From: Thermoplasmata archaeon | GTDB taxonomy: Archaea > Thermoplasmatota > Thermoplasmata > Lutacidiplasmatales > UBA184 | DNA length: 22,379 bases | Direction of reading: 5' to 3' | Assembly (NCBI GenBank): GCA_030038885.1 | Contig: JASHQY010000013.1 | Coordinates: 1-22,379 of the forward strand | The notes under the pieces: model-generated | What the model was told of the DNA's origin: nothing | Databases searched by the model: none | What the model saw: the letters and a program-made list of their open reading frames with translations, nothing else | Part shown: piece after piece, positions 14,699-21,330 of the stretch | Numbering within the stretch: the stretch's first letter is position 1 | Layout: each line of letters opens with the position of its first letter | Position numbers and translations under genes: made by a program

Positions 14699-15739
14699 TT
14701 GAAGTACCGGGGCCGCCGAGCGGAGATCGTGCGGATCCTGATCCGGCCGCGGTGGCCGGTGCTGGCGCTCCTCCTCCTCGCCCCGACGATCCCCGAGCTC
14801 CTGACCGGATCGACGCCGGTCGCGCCGCTCGTGGTCGATCCTCCGGCGTTCGCCGTCAGCTTCCTCGGGATCGTCGGGCTCTACGGCACCGGGGCGCTCC
14901 TGATCCGGGAGTTCGTCGTCTACTTCCGCCGGGGGTGGGCGTCGGTCCTCCTGCTCGGCGCCGCGTACGGGATCGCGGAGGAGGGGCTCGCCGTCCACAC
15001 GTTCTTCGAGCCGGCCGGGCTCGCTCCGGTCGGCGCGCTCGGCGCCTACGGTCATGCGTTCGGCGTCAACTGGCTCTGGGCGCTCGGGCTCACGGCGTTC
15101 CACGCGGTCTACTCGATCGCGCTGCCGATCCTTTTGACCCAGCTGTTCTTTCCGGAGGCGAAGGACGCGCGCTGGATGGACCGGGGCGCGACCGCCCTGG
15201 TCGCGGGGATCTACCTCTTCGTCGTGGCGCTGTTCGCGTTCGTCGTCGGGCACGGTCCGAGCCCCGTCCTCCTCGCGCTGTTCCTCGCCGGGATCGGTGG
15301 GCTGATCTACCTCGCCTACCGGGCGCCGTCGGACCTCCTGTCGGTGCGGCCCGGGCCGCGCCGGATCGCCGCGGCGGCGCTCGCGGTCGACGGAGCGATC
15401 TTCTTTCTGGGATGGACGATCGTCCTCGTCCTCGCGGGCTCCGGGGGCCGGGTGCCGGCCGTCGTCGCCGCCCTCGTGCTGGTCCTCCTTTCCCTCGGCG
15501 CGATCACGGTCGTCGTGCGCCGGGTCGGCACGGAGGACCTCGATCGGTCGAAGTTCGATTTTGCGTGCGGGATGCTCGGGATCCTCTTCGCGTGGGACGC
15601 CGTGCTCGCGGTCCGGACGCCGTCGATCCTCGGCGCGACCGCGCTGTTCCTGTACGTGCTGTTCCGGCTCGACCGGACCCTGCGGGCCCGCGCGAGCCGG
15701 GAGATCCCGGTGGGGGTCTCAGGATCTCCCTCGGGGTAG
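14699..15739 (+). CDS. Multipass membrane protein with EE/His motifs (possible CPBP-like intramembrane protease)
   Basis: This is a 346-residue protein with eight to ten hydrophobic helices and no signal peptide. The first conserved-looking block is LLAPTIPELLTGSTPV (26-41). The fourth region has GAAYGIAEEGLAVHTFFEP (88-105) with Glu94-Glu95 and His100, followed by GHAFGVNW (His119) and AFHAVYSI (His135). Adjacent glutamates plus histidines inside membrane helices resemble the CPBP/Rce1-type intramembrane protease layout, but the usual EExxxR motif is not matched exactly. I therefore call it only possible. The start is a TTG about 30 nt after the divergent A/T-rich element; no earlier ATG or GTG fits. 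It ends 9 nt before the convergent 54-residue ORF. Confidence 0.75.
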   Translation: MKYRGRRAEIVRILIRPRWPVLALLLLAPTIPELLTGSTPVAPLVVDPPAFAVSFLGIVGLYGTGALLIREFVVYFRRGWASVLLLGAAYGIAEEGLAVHTFFEPAGLAPVGALGAYGHAFGVNWLWALGLTAFHAVYSIALPILLTQLFFPEAKDARWMDRGATALVAGIYLFVVALFAFVVGHGPSPVLLALFLAGIGGLIYLAYRAPSDLLSVRPGPRRIAAAALAVDGAIFFLGWTIVLVLAGSGGRVPAVVAALVLVLLSLGAITVVVRRVGTEDLDRSKFDFACGMLGILFAWDAVLAVRTPSILGATALFLYVLFRLDRTLRARASREIPVGVSGSPSG

Positions 15740-15748
15740 TCGCGCGGA

Positions 15749-15913
15749 TCAGAAGTAGTAGAACTGGCGAGGGTTCGGTTCCTTCCCGCGGCGCGTGAGC
15801 CAGGACCGAGCGGGGAGCGAGACTCCCAGGAGTGGGTCCGTCGTGTACGACGTGGGCTTCGTTCGGCTCAGGGCGGCACCGGCGACCGAGGTCGAGAGGA
15901 CCAGGGCGTTCAT
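15749..15913 (-). CDS. Putative small protein of 54 residues, unknown function
   Basis: An open frame from ATG 15911-15913 to TGA 15749-15751 encodes MNALVLSTSVAGAALSRTKP at the start and ends in PRQFYYF. I know no family for it. Support for coding comes from strongly G/C-ending codons (about 85 percent by eye, like the flanking genes), a balanced composition, and a GGGAGG stretch three nucleotides before the ATG. The N-terminal Ala/Ser/Val-rich segment is weakly hydrophobic; the rest is basic and aromatic (SLPARSWLTRRGKEP). No TATA element is obvious. The ribosome-binding stretch is one arm of a six-base-pair hairpin, so expression may depend on that structure. A longer start (to 15976) is possible but has poorer composition. 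Confidence 0.45.
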   Translation of the reverse strand: MNALVLSTSVAGAALSRTKPTSYTTDPLLGVSLPARSWLTRRGKEPNPRQFYYF

Positions 15914-15916
15914 TGT

Positions 15917-15931
15917 CCTCCCGAAGGGAGG
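15917..15931 (-). promoter_or_regulatory. Hairpin covering the ribosome-binding site of the 54-residue ORF
   Basis: CCTCCC-GAA-GGGAGG is a perfect six-base-pair stem with a three-base loop. On the minus strand its second arm is the GGGAGG directly before the ATG at 15913, so folding would hide the Shine-Dalgarno sequence. Confidence 0.45.
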
Positions 15932-15957
15932 GGGGTTCCTTGGGCCCAGCGCACCAC

Positions 15958-15990
15958 GCCGGCCCACGGCCGGCACTCACCGCCGGTGAG
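15958..15990. repeat. Two adjacent hairpins in the intergenic region
   Basis: GCCGGC-CCACG-GCCGGC (15958-15974) is followed almost at once by CTCACC-GCC-GGTGAG (15976-15990), both perfect six-base-pair stems. No T-tract follows, so they do not look like simple terminators. They lie upstream of the hemerythrin-like gene and could be a structured operator or RNA element. Apart from the 54-residue ORF and these hairpins I see nothing else in 15740-16049. Confidence 0.4.
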
Positions 15991-16049
15991 CACCCCTCGC
16001 GCCGACCCTCACCGTAACGGCTTTGGGTCACGAGCCCACGCGACCCCGA

Positions 16050-16502
16050 ATGCTCTCCCGGCGTCCGATCGCGGTGCGCTCGCCCCCGCGCGGGTTCGAC
16101 GACCTGGTCGATTGGTTCGACCAGTTCTCCGCGAACCTCGTCCTGCTGGAGGAGTACGACCGGGAGGACGTCCGCTTCGCGGTCGAGGCGATCGACCGGG
16201 GCGTGCGGGAGCACCTCCGGTCCTTTGCGGCCGGGGACCCCGCCACGGGGGCGCCCCGGCCGGCGTCCTTCGCGGTGCTCGAGGCCGACCACGCCCGGTT
16301 CCTCGTCTCCCTCGAGCAGCTCCGCTGGTTCTACCGGATCGTCGAAGGCGAGGACCACGGGGGCCACCGCCAGGCGCTCGGGCAGTACGGCCGGGTCCTG
16401 ACCGAGGCGCTCCGGCGCCACCGCCGGGACGAGCGCGCCTACCTCGAGTCCCGGCCCCGCTCCTCCCCCGTGTCCCGGGAGGCCCCCGCCGAGCAACGCT
16501 AA
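16050..16502 (+). CDS. Helical histidine-rich protein, possibly hemerythrin-like
   Basis: A 150-residue all-helical protein. Four helices can be drawn at about 16-36, 38-60, 74-100 and 105-133. Histidines and acids fall where a hemerythrin-type di-iron site would need them: His55 (VREHLRSF), His81 (DHARFLVSLEQL), His103/His106 (EDHGGHRQAL) and His124 with Glu128 (RRHRRDERAYLE). DH-x2-F in helix 3 and H-x3-E in helix 4 are hemerythrin HHE-like. The first helix lacks the canonical histidine, so an iron site is unproven. Hemerythrin-like proteins bind oxygen, NO or iron, or act in signalling. I chose the ATG at 16050; an upstream TTG at 16023 would add nine residues. The TAA stop lies inside the A/T-rich element ahead of rfcS. 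Confidence 0.6.
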   Translation: MLSRRPIAVRSPPRGFDDLVDWFDQFSANLVLLEEYDREDVRFAVEAIDRGVREHLRSFAAGDPATGAPRPASFAVLEADHARFLVSLEQLRWFYRIVEGEDHGGHRQALGQYGRVLTEALRRHRRDERAYLESRPRSSPVSREAPAEQR

Positions 16503-16507
16503 AGAGC
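16500..16507 (+). promoter_or_regulatory. TATA-like element of the rfcS-moaC-moaB operon
   Basis: TAAAGAG begins with the stop codon of the preceding gene and lies about 33 nt upstream of the rfcS ATG at 16536. It is the only A/T-rich stretch in the spacer. Confidence 0.4.
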
Positions 16508-16535
16508 GACCGTCGGGAGGGCCGTCGGACACCCC

Positions 16536-17519
16536 ATGGCGGGACGCGCGGGCGAAGCGGTCTGGGTCGAGAAGTACCGGCCGGCCCATCTCGCGGACAT
16601 GCTGGGCCAGGAGACGATCGTCCCGCTCCTCCGATCGTACGCCGAGAAGCGCTCGATGCCCCACCTTCTGTTCGCGGGGCCCCCGGGCACCGGCAAGACG
16701 ACCGCTGCGCTGGCGCTCGCGCGCGACCTCTACGGGACCGAGTGGCGCCAGAACTTCCTCGAGCTGAACAGCAGCGACGAGCGCGGGATCGACACGGTGC
16801 GCACGACGATCAAGGGCTACGCGCGGACGTCGCCGCTGGGCGGCGTCGGGTTCAAGCTCCTGTTGCTCGACGAGGCGGACAACCTGACGGCCGAGGCCCA
16901 GGCGTCGCTCCGCCGCCTGATGGAGCGCTACTCCGGCTCCTGCCGCTTCATCCTCTCGTGCAACTACTCGTCGCGGATCATCGAGCCGATCCAGTCGCGG
17001 TGCGCGGTGTTCCGGTTCCGCGTGTATCCGGCCTCCGCGGTCCGAGCGCAGCTCGAGCGCATCGCGGGAGCCGAGGGGAAGCGGGTCGACGCCGAAGCCT
17101 ACGACGCGATCCTCGCCGCCGCCAACGGGGATCTGCGTCGCGCGATCAACCTTTTGCAGCTGACCGCGACCCACACGGACCACGTCACGGCGCAGACCGT
17201 CCGGGAGAACGCGACGATCCCCCTCCGGCGGGAGGTCGAGGGGATGCTCTCGGCGGCCCTCGGCGGCGACTTCCTCGGCGCGCGCACGCTCCTCTACGCG
17301 CTCTTCACCGACCGGGGCGCGGCCGGCGAGGAGATCCTGAAGGCGATCCACAGCTACCTGCCCGAGATCGCGGAGAGCGTCCTGCCCGCGCGCGAGAAGG
17401 TACGGCTCCTCGAGTTCCTCGCCGAGGTCGACTTCCGGCTCGCCCAGGGCGCCGGCGACCGGATCCAGCTCGAGGCGGTTCTCGCGCACCTCGCCTCGAT
17501 CGGGCCGGGCGCGAGGTGA
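16536..17519 (+). CDS. rfcS: Replication factor C small subunit
   Basis: The 327-residue AAA+ protein is the small subunit of the clamp loader that opens PCNA and places it on primed DNA. The RFC box EKYRP is at 12-16. Walker A is AGPPGTGKTT (47-56), Walker B is LLLDEAD (109-115), and the SRC motif with the arginine finger is at 154-156 (IQSRCAVFRF). Sensor 2 lies in NGDLRRAINLLQ (about 200-211). The C-terminal collar domain occupies about 235-327. No intein is present. The length and motifs match archaeal RfcS. It is the first gene of a tight operon: moaC starts 7 nt after its stop. Linking the clamp loader with molybdenum cofactor genes probably reflects shared housekeeping expression rather than shared function. 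Confidence 0.97.
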   Translation: MAGRAGEAVWVEKYRPAHLADMLGQETIVPLLRSYAEKRSMPHLLFAGPPGTGKTTAALALARDLYGTEWRQNFLELNSSDERGIDTVRTTIKGYARTSPLGGVGFKLLLLDEADNLTAEAQASLRRLMERYSGSCRFILSCNYSSRIIEPIQSRCAVFRFRVYPASAVRAQLERIAGAEGKRVDAEAYDAILAAANGDLRRAINLLQLTATHTDHVTAQTVRENATIPLRREVEGMLSAALGGDFLGARTLLYALFTDRGAAGEEILKAIHSYLPEIAESVLPAREKVRLLEFLAEVDFRLAQGAGDRIQLEAVLAHLASIGPGAR

Positions 17520-17526
17520 ACGGGCG

Positions 17527-17973
17527 ATGCGCCAGAAGGACGTCGGCACGAAGCCCCGGCTCCACCGCGTCGCGGTCGCGGTCGGCGAGCTCGCGGTCTC
17601 GCCCGCGACCCGCCGGGCGGTCCGGCGGGGGGCCGTCGAGAAGGGGGACCCGGTCGCGGTCGGCGAGCTCGCGGGTCTGCTCGCGATGAAGCGGACGCCC
17701 GAGTTGATCCCGCACTGCCACGTGGTCGCGCTGACCTCGAGCCGGGTCGACGTCTCGGTGTCGGCGCGCGGGATCCGCGCGCGCGCCGAGGCGGAGGCGA
17801 CCGACCGGACCGGCGTCGAGATGGAGGCGCTGGTCGGCGCGACCGTCGCGCTCCTGGCCGTCTGGGACATGGTGAAGTACCTGGAGAAGGACGACCGAGG
17901 ACTTTATCCGCGGACGTCCCTCGGGCCGATTCGCGTCCGGACCAAGCGCAAGGAGACCGTCCCCGAACCGTGA
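17527..17973 (+). CDS. moaC: Cyclic pyranopterin monophosphate synthase MoaC
   Basis: MoaC converts 3',8-cyclo-7,8-dihydro-GTP (the MoaA product) into cyclic pyranopterin monophosphate, an early step of molybdenum cofactor synthesis. The 148-residue length is normal. The N-terminal lysine motif is KDVGTKPRLHRVAVAVG (4-20). KRTPELIPHCHVVAL (55-69) is the conserved substrate loop; the second histidine is kept while the usual following proline is valine. TGVEMEAL (95-102) gives the two glutamates, and VWDMVKYLEKD (112-122) gives the catalytic Asp114 and Lys117, which align with the known active-site pair of E. coli MoaC by spacing. The C-terminus is longer and more basic (RTKRKETVPEP) than usual. 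It overlaps moaB by four nucleotides (GTGA), indicating coupled translation. Confidence 0.95.
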   Translation: MRQKDVGTKPRLHRVAVAVGELAVSPATRRAVRRGAVEKGDPVAVGELAGLLAMKRTPELIPHCHVVALTSSRVDVSVSARGIRARAEAEATDRTGVEMEALVGATVALLAVWDMVKYLEKDDRGLYPRTSLGPIRVRTKRKETVPEP

Positions 17974-18494
17974 CCGAGGCCCCCCCGACCCCGACGAGCG
18001 GCCGCCATCACCTCGGGGGCTCCCGCGCGCTCGGGTTCGCGGTGCTGTCGGTCTCGGACACGCACACGGAGGACGACGACCCGTCCGGCCAGCTCGCGCG
18101 CACCCTGATCTCGGAGGCCGGGCACCGGGTCGTCCACTACGCCCTCGTCGCGAACTCGATCGCGGACGCGCGCGACCAGCTCGAGCCGTGGCTCAAGGAG
18201 CACGCGGTCGAGATCGGCGTGACGGTCGGGGGCACCGGCGTCAGCTCGCGCGATCTGACGGTCGCCGCGCTCGAGACGATGGGCGGGAAGCGGGTCGACG
18301 GGTTCGGCGAGATCTACCGCGCGCTCAGTTTCCAGGAGGTCGGCCCGCTCGCGATCATCAGCCGGGCGGGGCTCTTCCTCCTCAGCAACAAGCCGGTGTT
18401 CGCGCTCCCGGGGAGCGAGCGCGCCGTGCGGACGGCGCTCGAGAAGCTGATCCTGCCCGCAGCGATCCACCTCGTCGAGGAGCTCGAGCGGTAG
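17970..18494 (+). CDS. moaB: Molybdenum cofactor biosynthesis protein MoaB (MogA/MoaB family)
   Basis: The 174-residue protein belongs to the molybdopterin-binding fold that adenylylates molybdopterin before metal insertion; archaeal MoaB does this job. VLSVSDTHTEDDDPSGQ (25-41) is the first strand and its loop. GVTVGGTGVSSRD (83-95) is the phosphate-binding signature with Asp95. GFGEIYRALSFQEVG (111-125) contains the conserved glutamate, SRA is at 131-133, and FALPGSERAV (144-153) closes the substrate pocket. The start is the GTG overlapping the moaC stop. The first 19 residues are a Pro/His/Gly-rich extension. It is the last gene of the rfcS-moaC-moaB operon and the last gene with core-genome composition before the accessory region. 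MogA-type activity is an equivalent name. Confidence 0.95.
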   Translation: MTEAPPTPTSGRHHLGGSRALGFAVLSVSDTHTEDDDPSGQLARTLISEAGHRVVHYALVANSIADARDQLEPWLKEHAVEIGVTVGGTGVSSRDLTVAALETMGGKRVDGFGEIYRALSFQEVGPLAIISRAGLFLLSNKPVFALPGSERAVRTALEKLILPAAIHLVEELER

Positions 18495-18574
18495 GGGCCC
18501 GTAGCGTTGCTCACCCGTCGTTCGGACGGCAGATCGACCCGGCGGTTCTCTGGCTGGCTCGTCCATCGCTGGAT

Positions 18575-18770
18575 ATGCTCACCGAGAAGGCGCCGGTCTT
18601 TCGCCGGTACGATTGAACGCAGACACTGATTCTCCCGCCCGACCTCCGCGACCGGCTCCCTCCGAACCACTTTGCCCGCGTCGTAACCCGACGGGTCGAC
18701 GGCGACGTCGACCTCGCTCCTCCGGTGGCAAGCTACGAGGCCCCGCACGGAGACCGAACTGCGTTCAGGC
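18575..18770 (+). pseudogene. Decayed IS1182-like transposase, N-terminal remnant
   Basis: From ATG 18575 the frame reads MLTEKAPVFRRYD, then a TGA stop (18614-18616), and continues in the same frame as TQTLILPPDLRDRLPPNHFA followed by RVV and DGDVDL. The FRRYD, LxLPPxLRDxLPxxHxAR and VVDxxVDL order is the start of IS1182-type DDE transposases. The in-frame stop sits where the family has a few residues between FxxY and the LLPP motif, so the gene is broken. Beyond about 18770 the similarity fades: no catalytic DDE region is recognisable and the frames close within a few hundred bases. No terminal inverted repeats were found. The remnant marks old insertion activity directly after moaB. Confidence 0.55.
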
Positions 18771-19455
18771 GCGATCGCGCGACCCCACCGCTTGGCCCTG
18801 AGCCTCTCCCAGCGGCCGTTGGGACCCAACACCTGCGCCTGCAGCGTGCGGTCCATCTGCCGCGAGGCGATTCTGACGGCGAAGGGCCGGCCGCACGGAT
18901 CCGGAGTGGAGCGGCGTCAGGGACATCGATGGGCCATCCGTCGTATCGCCACGCTGCTGCGGGTCGTGTAGAGGAGCCCGAACGCGGTGCGGATCGGTTT
19001 CCCTCCCGTGCCCTCTCTTCCGAGGGCGTGGGTGGAGTGGGGAGATTCGGCTTCCCACTTTCGGGGAGACCCGCTTGCCCTCTTACGGAAGGGCACATTT
19101 CGTCAGTGTCCGTCCGCGTCCCGATCCGATAGAACCGCACCGGGCTCGCCGAGACGAGCGAGAAGGGTCGGGAAGCTGAGTCGTCGGTCACGAGAACTCC
19201 AGCTCGGCGCGCCTCGGCCAGGACGCTCATCGCCACCGCCTCGGAAACGTAGGTCAGATCGTCGAGGAGACGCTGACCGAGGCCGGAGAGAAACTGATCG
19301 CGCGCGCACCCCTGCTGGAAGGTTTGGCGAGGGAGGCAGAGGATGCCGGCCAAGACGCTACGGGCCTCGGTCCGCGTTCACGGGAGACCCCAGATCCGAC
19401 GCCCTCTCGTGCCCAACGAGGGGGTTACCGCACGAGACTGGGGCGGCATGCCCCC
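18771..19455. other. Gene-poor stretch without a supportable gene
   Basis: This 685-nt stretch holds only ambiguous open frames. A plus-strand frame ending at the TGA at 19459-19461 has a helical segment (GQIVEETLTEAGEKLIARAP) followed by LAREAEDAGQDATG. This could be a decayed middle part of the same transposase type, whose central region is helical and rich in Ala/Glu/Asp, but the match is weak. A minus-strand frame from TTG 19351-19353 (CARDQFLSGLGQRLLDDLTY, then AVAMSVLAEARRAG) has better codon bias but no recognisable domain, and it runs into low-complexity Pro/Arg. I see no promoter, RNA gene or clear repeat. Confidence 0.4.
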
Positions 19456-20031
19456 TCATGAGGACGGGCTGCGAATGACGATTTCATTTCGAAGATCTCC
19501 TCGCCAACCTCCGCCCACGGTCCGCTCGTCGACGTCGAGCCCATGGCTCCGCGCTCGAGTGATTATCTCGGTGAAGGCTTGCTCTGACAGAAGTGAAGTC
19601 GGTCGGGCAGGGAACTTCACGTAGCAGGTTACGCCGTACTTCGCCGCGATCGGATTTCTCCGATAGTCGATCAGCTTCAAGCGGAAGCGCCGGTCCGACC
19701 AGCTCATGGAGTACGCGTGACCCCCCGGAAAGCCGAAGCGGACTCCAGTGTCGTTCATGACCAGCTGAGTGGCACCGGGCCCTAACATTCTGAAGGTCCA
19801 GCAGCAAACGGCGATGAACATTGCCGGGATTACGAATACGGCTCCATAGGTTACCCGGAAGGCACGCTCGAGGTCAGCGATTCCGAACAGAATAGGGGAG
19901 ATCACTGCCAGATTAATGCCGAGCACAATTGCAAGAATTCCATACCCCCATCGAAGCGCCCGCCTGTTCTTGTAGTCTCGTGCTGAGCACGCCCGGAGAT
20001 CAATCGTCGCTTCGATATCGACCATGTTCAT
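19456..20031 (-). CDS. Membrane protein with PH-like C-terminal domain (paralog B)
   Basis: A 191-residue protein of unknown function. An N-terminal cytosolic segment with many Arg/Lys precedes two transmembrane helices (about 30-52 and 60-80), followed by a beta-rich domain. That domain contains QLVMNDTGVRFGF, then a Trp-x-Asp turn (SMSWSDRRFRLKLIDYRRN, 108-126), and finally a helix LLSEQAFTEIITRARSHGL (147-165). Two helices plus such a domain resemble YcxB-type bacterial PH-like membrane proteins; this is inference. It looks homologous to the next gene upstream (20045-20686): both share W-x-D-x3-R-x-KL-x-D, a YG before a strand, and LS-x2-AF-x2-I-x3-R-x-H-x-L. The gene starts 13 nt after that gene's stop. 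Codon use is clearly less GC-biased than in the core genes. Confidence 0.8.
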   Translation of the reverse strand: MNMVDIEATIDLRACSARDYKNRRALRWGYGILAIVLGINLAVISPILFGIADLERAFRVTYGAVFVIPAMFIAVCCWTFRMLGPGATQLVMNDTGVRFGFPGGHAYSMSWSDRRFRLKLIDYRRNPIAAKYGVTCYVKFPARPTSLLSEQAFTEIITRARSHGLDVDERTVGGGWRGDLRNEIVIRSPSS

Positions 20032-20044
20032 ACGCCGAGTAGGA

Positions 20045-20686
20045 CTAACCCGGAGTCATCGGAATGGGCCTCCGAAACCATGTTCGAACTCGAGTGCCCG
20101 GCTGGTGAACGTACCTCACGACCGGAGGAAACCCGTAACCCGCGAAGCCTAGAAAGGAAGTCGTCGCGAGTTCGTGTTCCCTTACGGCTCGCAAAATTGA
20201 ACCGAACGCGACGGGCGAGAGAGCAATCCACTGACCTCGGCTCAGTTCTAGGAAGTACGCCGACCCGTAGTCGGTCATTTCGGACTCATGGGCGCTAAAG
20301 TCGAGCAGCTTGAACCTAAGATCGGGATCCAGCCAAGGTAGCACTCTCAGTCTGCCTTGGGAGTAGATGATTCGCAACTCCGACTTGTCCAACCGCAAAG
20401 AAATAGGTCCTGGCGCGAAGGCGAAGAACAAGTATCCGACGAGGGCGGCGGATGCTAGCGCCGAAGCCATGACGACTAGGTAGACGAGCCCAATCGGAGA
20501 GTGGCGAGCCAGGCTATGGATAATGGGAACGAAACGGGTGGCCGTGATCGCGATTGCGACAATCGTCAGACCGGTGGCCACGCCCAGCCCGAGGTATCTG
20601 CCAGGCCGACGGGTAGTGTAGAGTCGATGATTAATCGCTTCGAGGTCGAATTCGAGCGGTGGACCCAAGTCTGTGGCGGTCGACAT
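20045..20686 (-). CDS. Membrane protein with PH-like C-terminal domain (paralog A)
   Basis: A 213-residue protein of unknown function built like its downstream neighbour. A 30-residue N-terminal segment precedes two transmembrane helices (about 31-51 and 64-91). The beta domain begins ISLRLDKSELRIIYSQGRLR and contains LPWLDPDLRFKLLDF (116-130, Trp118 and Asp120), DYGSAYFLEL (139-148) and LSPVAFGSILRAVREHEL (156-173). A cytosolic tail of about 35 residues with several Arg/Pro follows. The ATG overlaps the TAA of the upstream 135-residue frame by one nucleotide (TAATG), so the genes are translationally coupled. With 19456-20031 it forms a tandem paralog pair; only patterned positions are kept, so the duplication is old. 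Confidence 0.8.
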   Translation of the reverse strand: MSTATDLGPPLEFDLEAINHRLYTTRRPGRYLGLGVATGLTIVAIAITATRFVPIIHSLARHSPIGLVYLVVMASALASAALVGYLFFAFAPGPISLRLDKSELRIIYSQGRLRVLPWLDPDLRFKLLDFSAHESEMTDYGSAYFLELSRGQWIALSPVAFGSILRAVREHELATTSFLGFAGYGFPPVVRYVHQPGTRVRTWFRRPIPMTPG

Positions 20687-21093
20687 TAGTAGACCAAGGC
20701 AGTGTCAGAACGGGCTGCTCCAAGCGCGACACTGACGAGCCCCACATCAAGGTAGTCCAGAATCCTGACTTGACTTGACGAAGCCGAGAGTAGACCGAGC
20801 GTCGCTAGCAGGGTCGCGAATGTCCCGGCAACCGCTGAAATGACCACTAGAGCTCCCAGATGAGAGGCCCACACGACCCAATCAAAGACGAGCGAAATCA
20901 GGTCCATCACCAGCGCTGCCCACGGCAAGGTGCACCCGTTTTTCGCCATCGAACCGAAGACGACTGACAGCATCGCATCGCCTGTCGCCGAAGCAACACT
21001 CACGGGCTCTACCCGCGCGCGCGAGTTGACCTGAGGGGTGGCACCATTGTGCACGCTCTCCGATGTATTAACGAAATTGTCGACGTTCCACAC
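20686..21093 (-). CDS. Small membrane protein of unknown function, 5' end uncertain
   Basis: From the GTG at 21091-21093 the frame gives 135 residues with two hydrophobic stretches (about 56-76 and 80-103, LPWAALVMDLISLVFDWVVW and LGALVVISAVAGTFATLLAT). It ends SQVRILDYLDVGLVSVALGA plus a short tail. No family is recognised. The same frame stays open upstream to a TGA at 21271-21273 and encodes a basic segment followed by a likely membrane helix (LRRGRAFSRVV then TLILELIVVAASKVF), but contains no ATG, GTG or TTG there. The true start is therefore either lost, frameshifted or the GTG given here. It precedes paralog A with one-nucleotide overlap. Composition is lower in GC than the core genes. 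Confidence 0.55.
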   Translation of the reverse strand: MWNVDNFVNTSESVHNGATPQVNSRARVEPVSVASATGDAMLSVVFGSMAKNGCTLPWAALVMDLISLVFDWVVWASHLGALVVISAVAGTFATLLATLGLLSASSSQVRILDYLDVGLVSVALGAARSDTALVY

Positions 21094-21330
21094 TGCTCGA
21101 CTCGATAACGCAACGATTCCCGACTCCCCGGTGAATACCTTGCTCGCCGCAACTACGATGAGTTCCAGAATCAGTGTGACAACGCGTGAGAAGGCGCGCC
21201 CGCGACGAAGAACATCTGCGTGGCCGGAGGGACCAGTCTGGTCGGTGTCACTCCGGTGAAGTCCCCTGATTCAGTGACAACGGAGTCGCGTCGGCATGTT
21301 ACGGAGGAGGGAGGGTCGCATAGGTCCAGT

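Noticed and set aside
15766..15790. GGTTCGGTTCC, resembling a tRNA T-arm
   Set aside because: The loop has G instead of the invariant A58 and no acceptor, D or anticodon arms can be folded around it.
15504..17870. A 788-codon minus-strand frame across the hemerythrin-like gene, rfcS and moaC
   Set aside because: It is the antisense of genes with clear family motifs and has the Arg/Asp/Glu bias of a shadow frame.
18733..19353. A 206-codon minus-strand frame with a reasonable N-terminal half
   Set aside because: No domain is recognisable, the start is a TTG without a promoter or ribosome site, and the second half is low-complexity antisense to the transposase remnant. It is left unannotated but described in the gene-poor entry.
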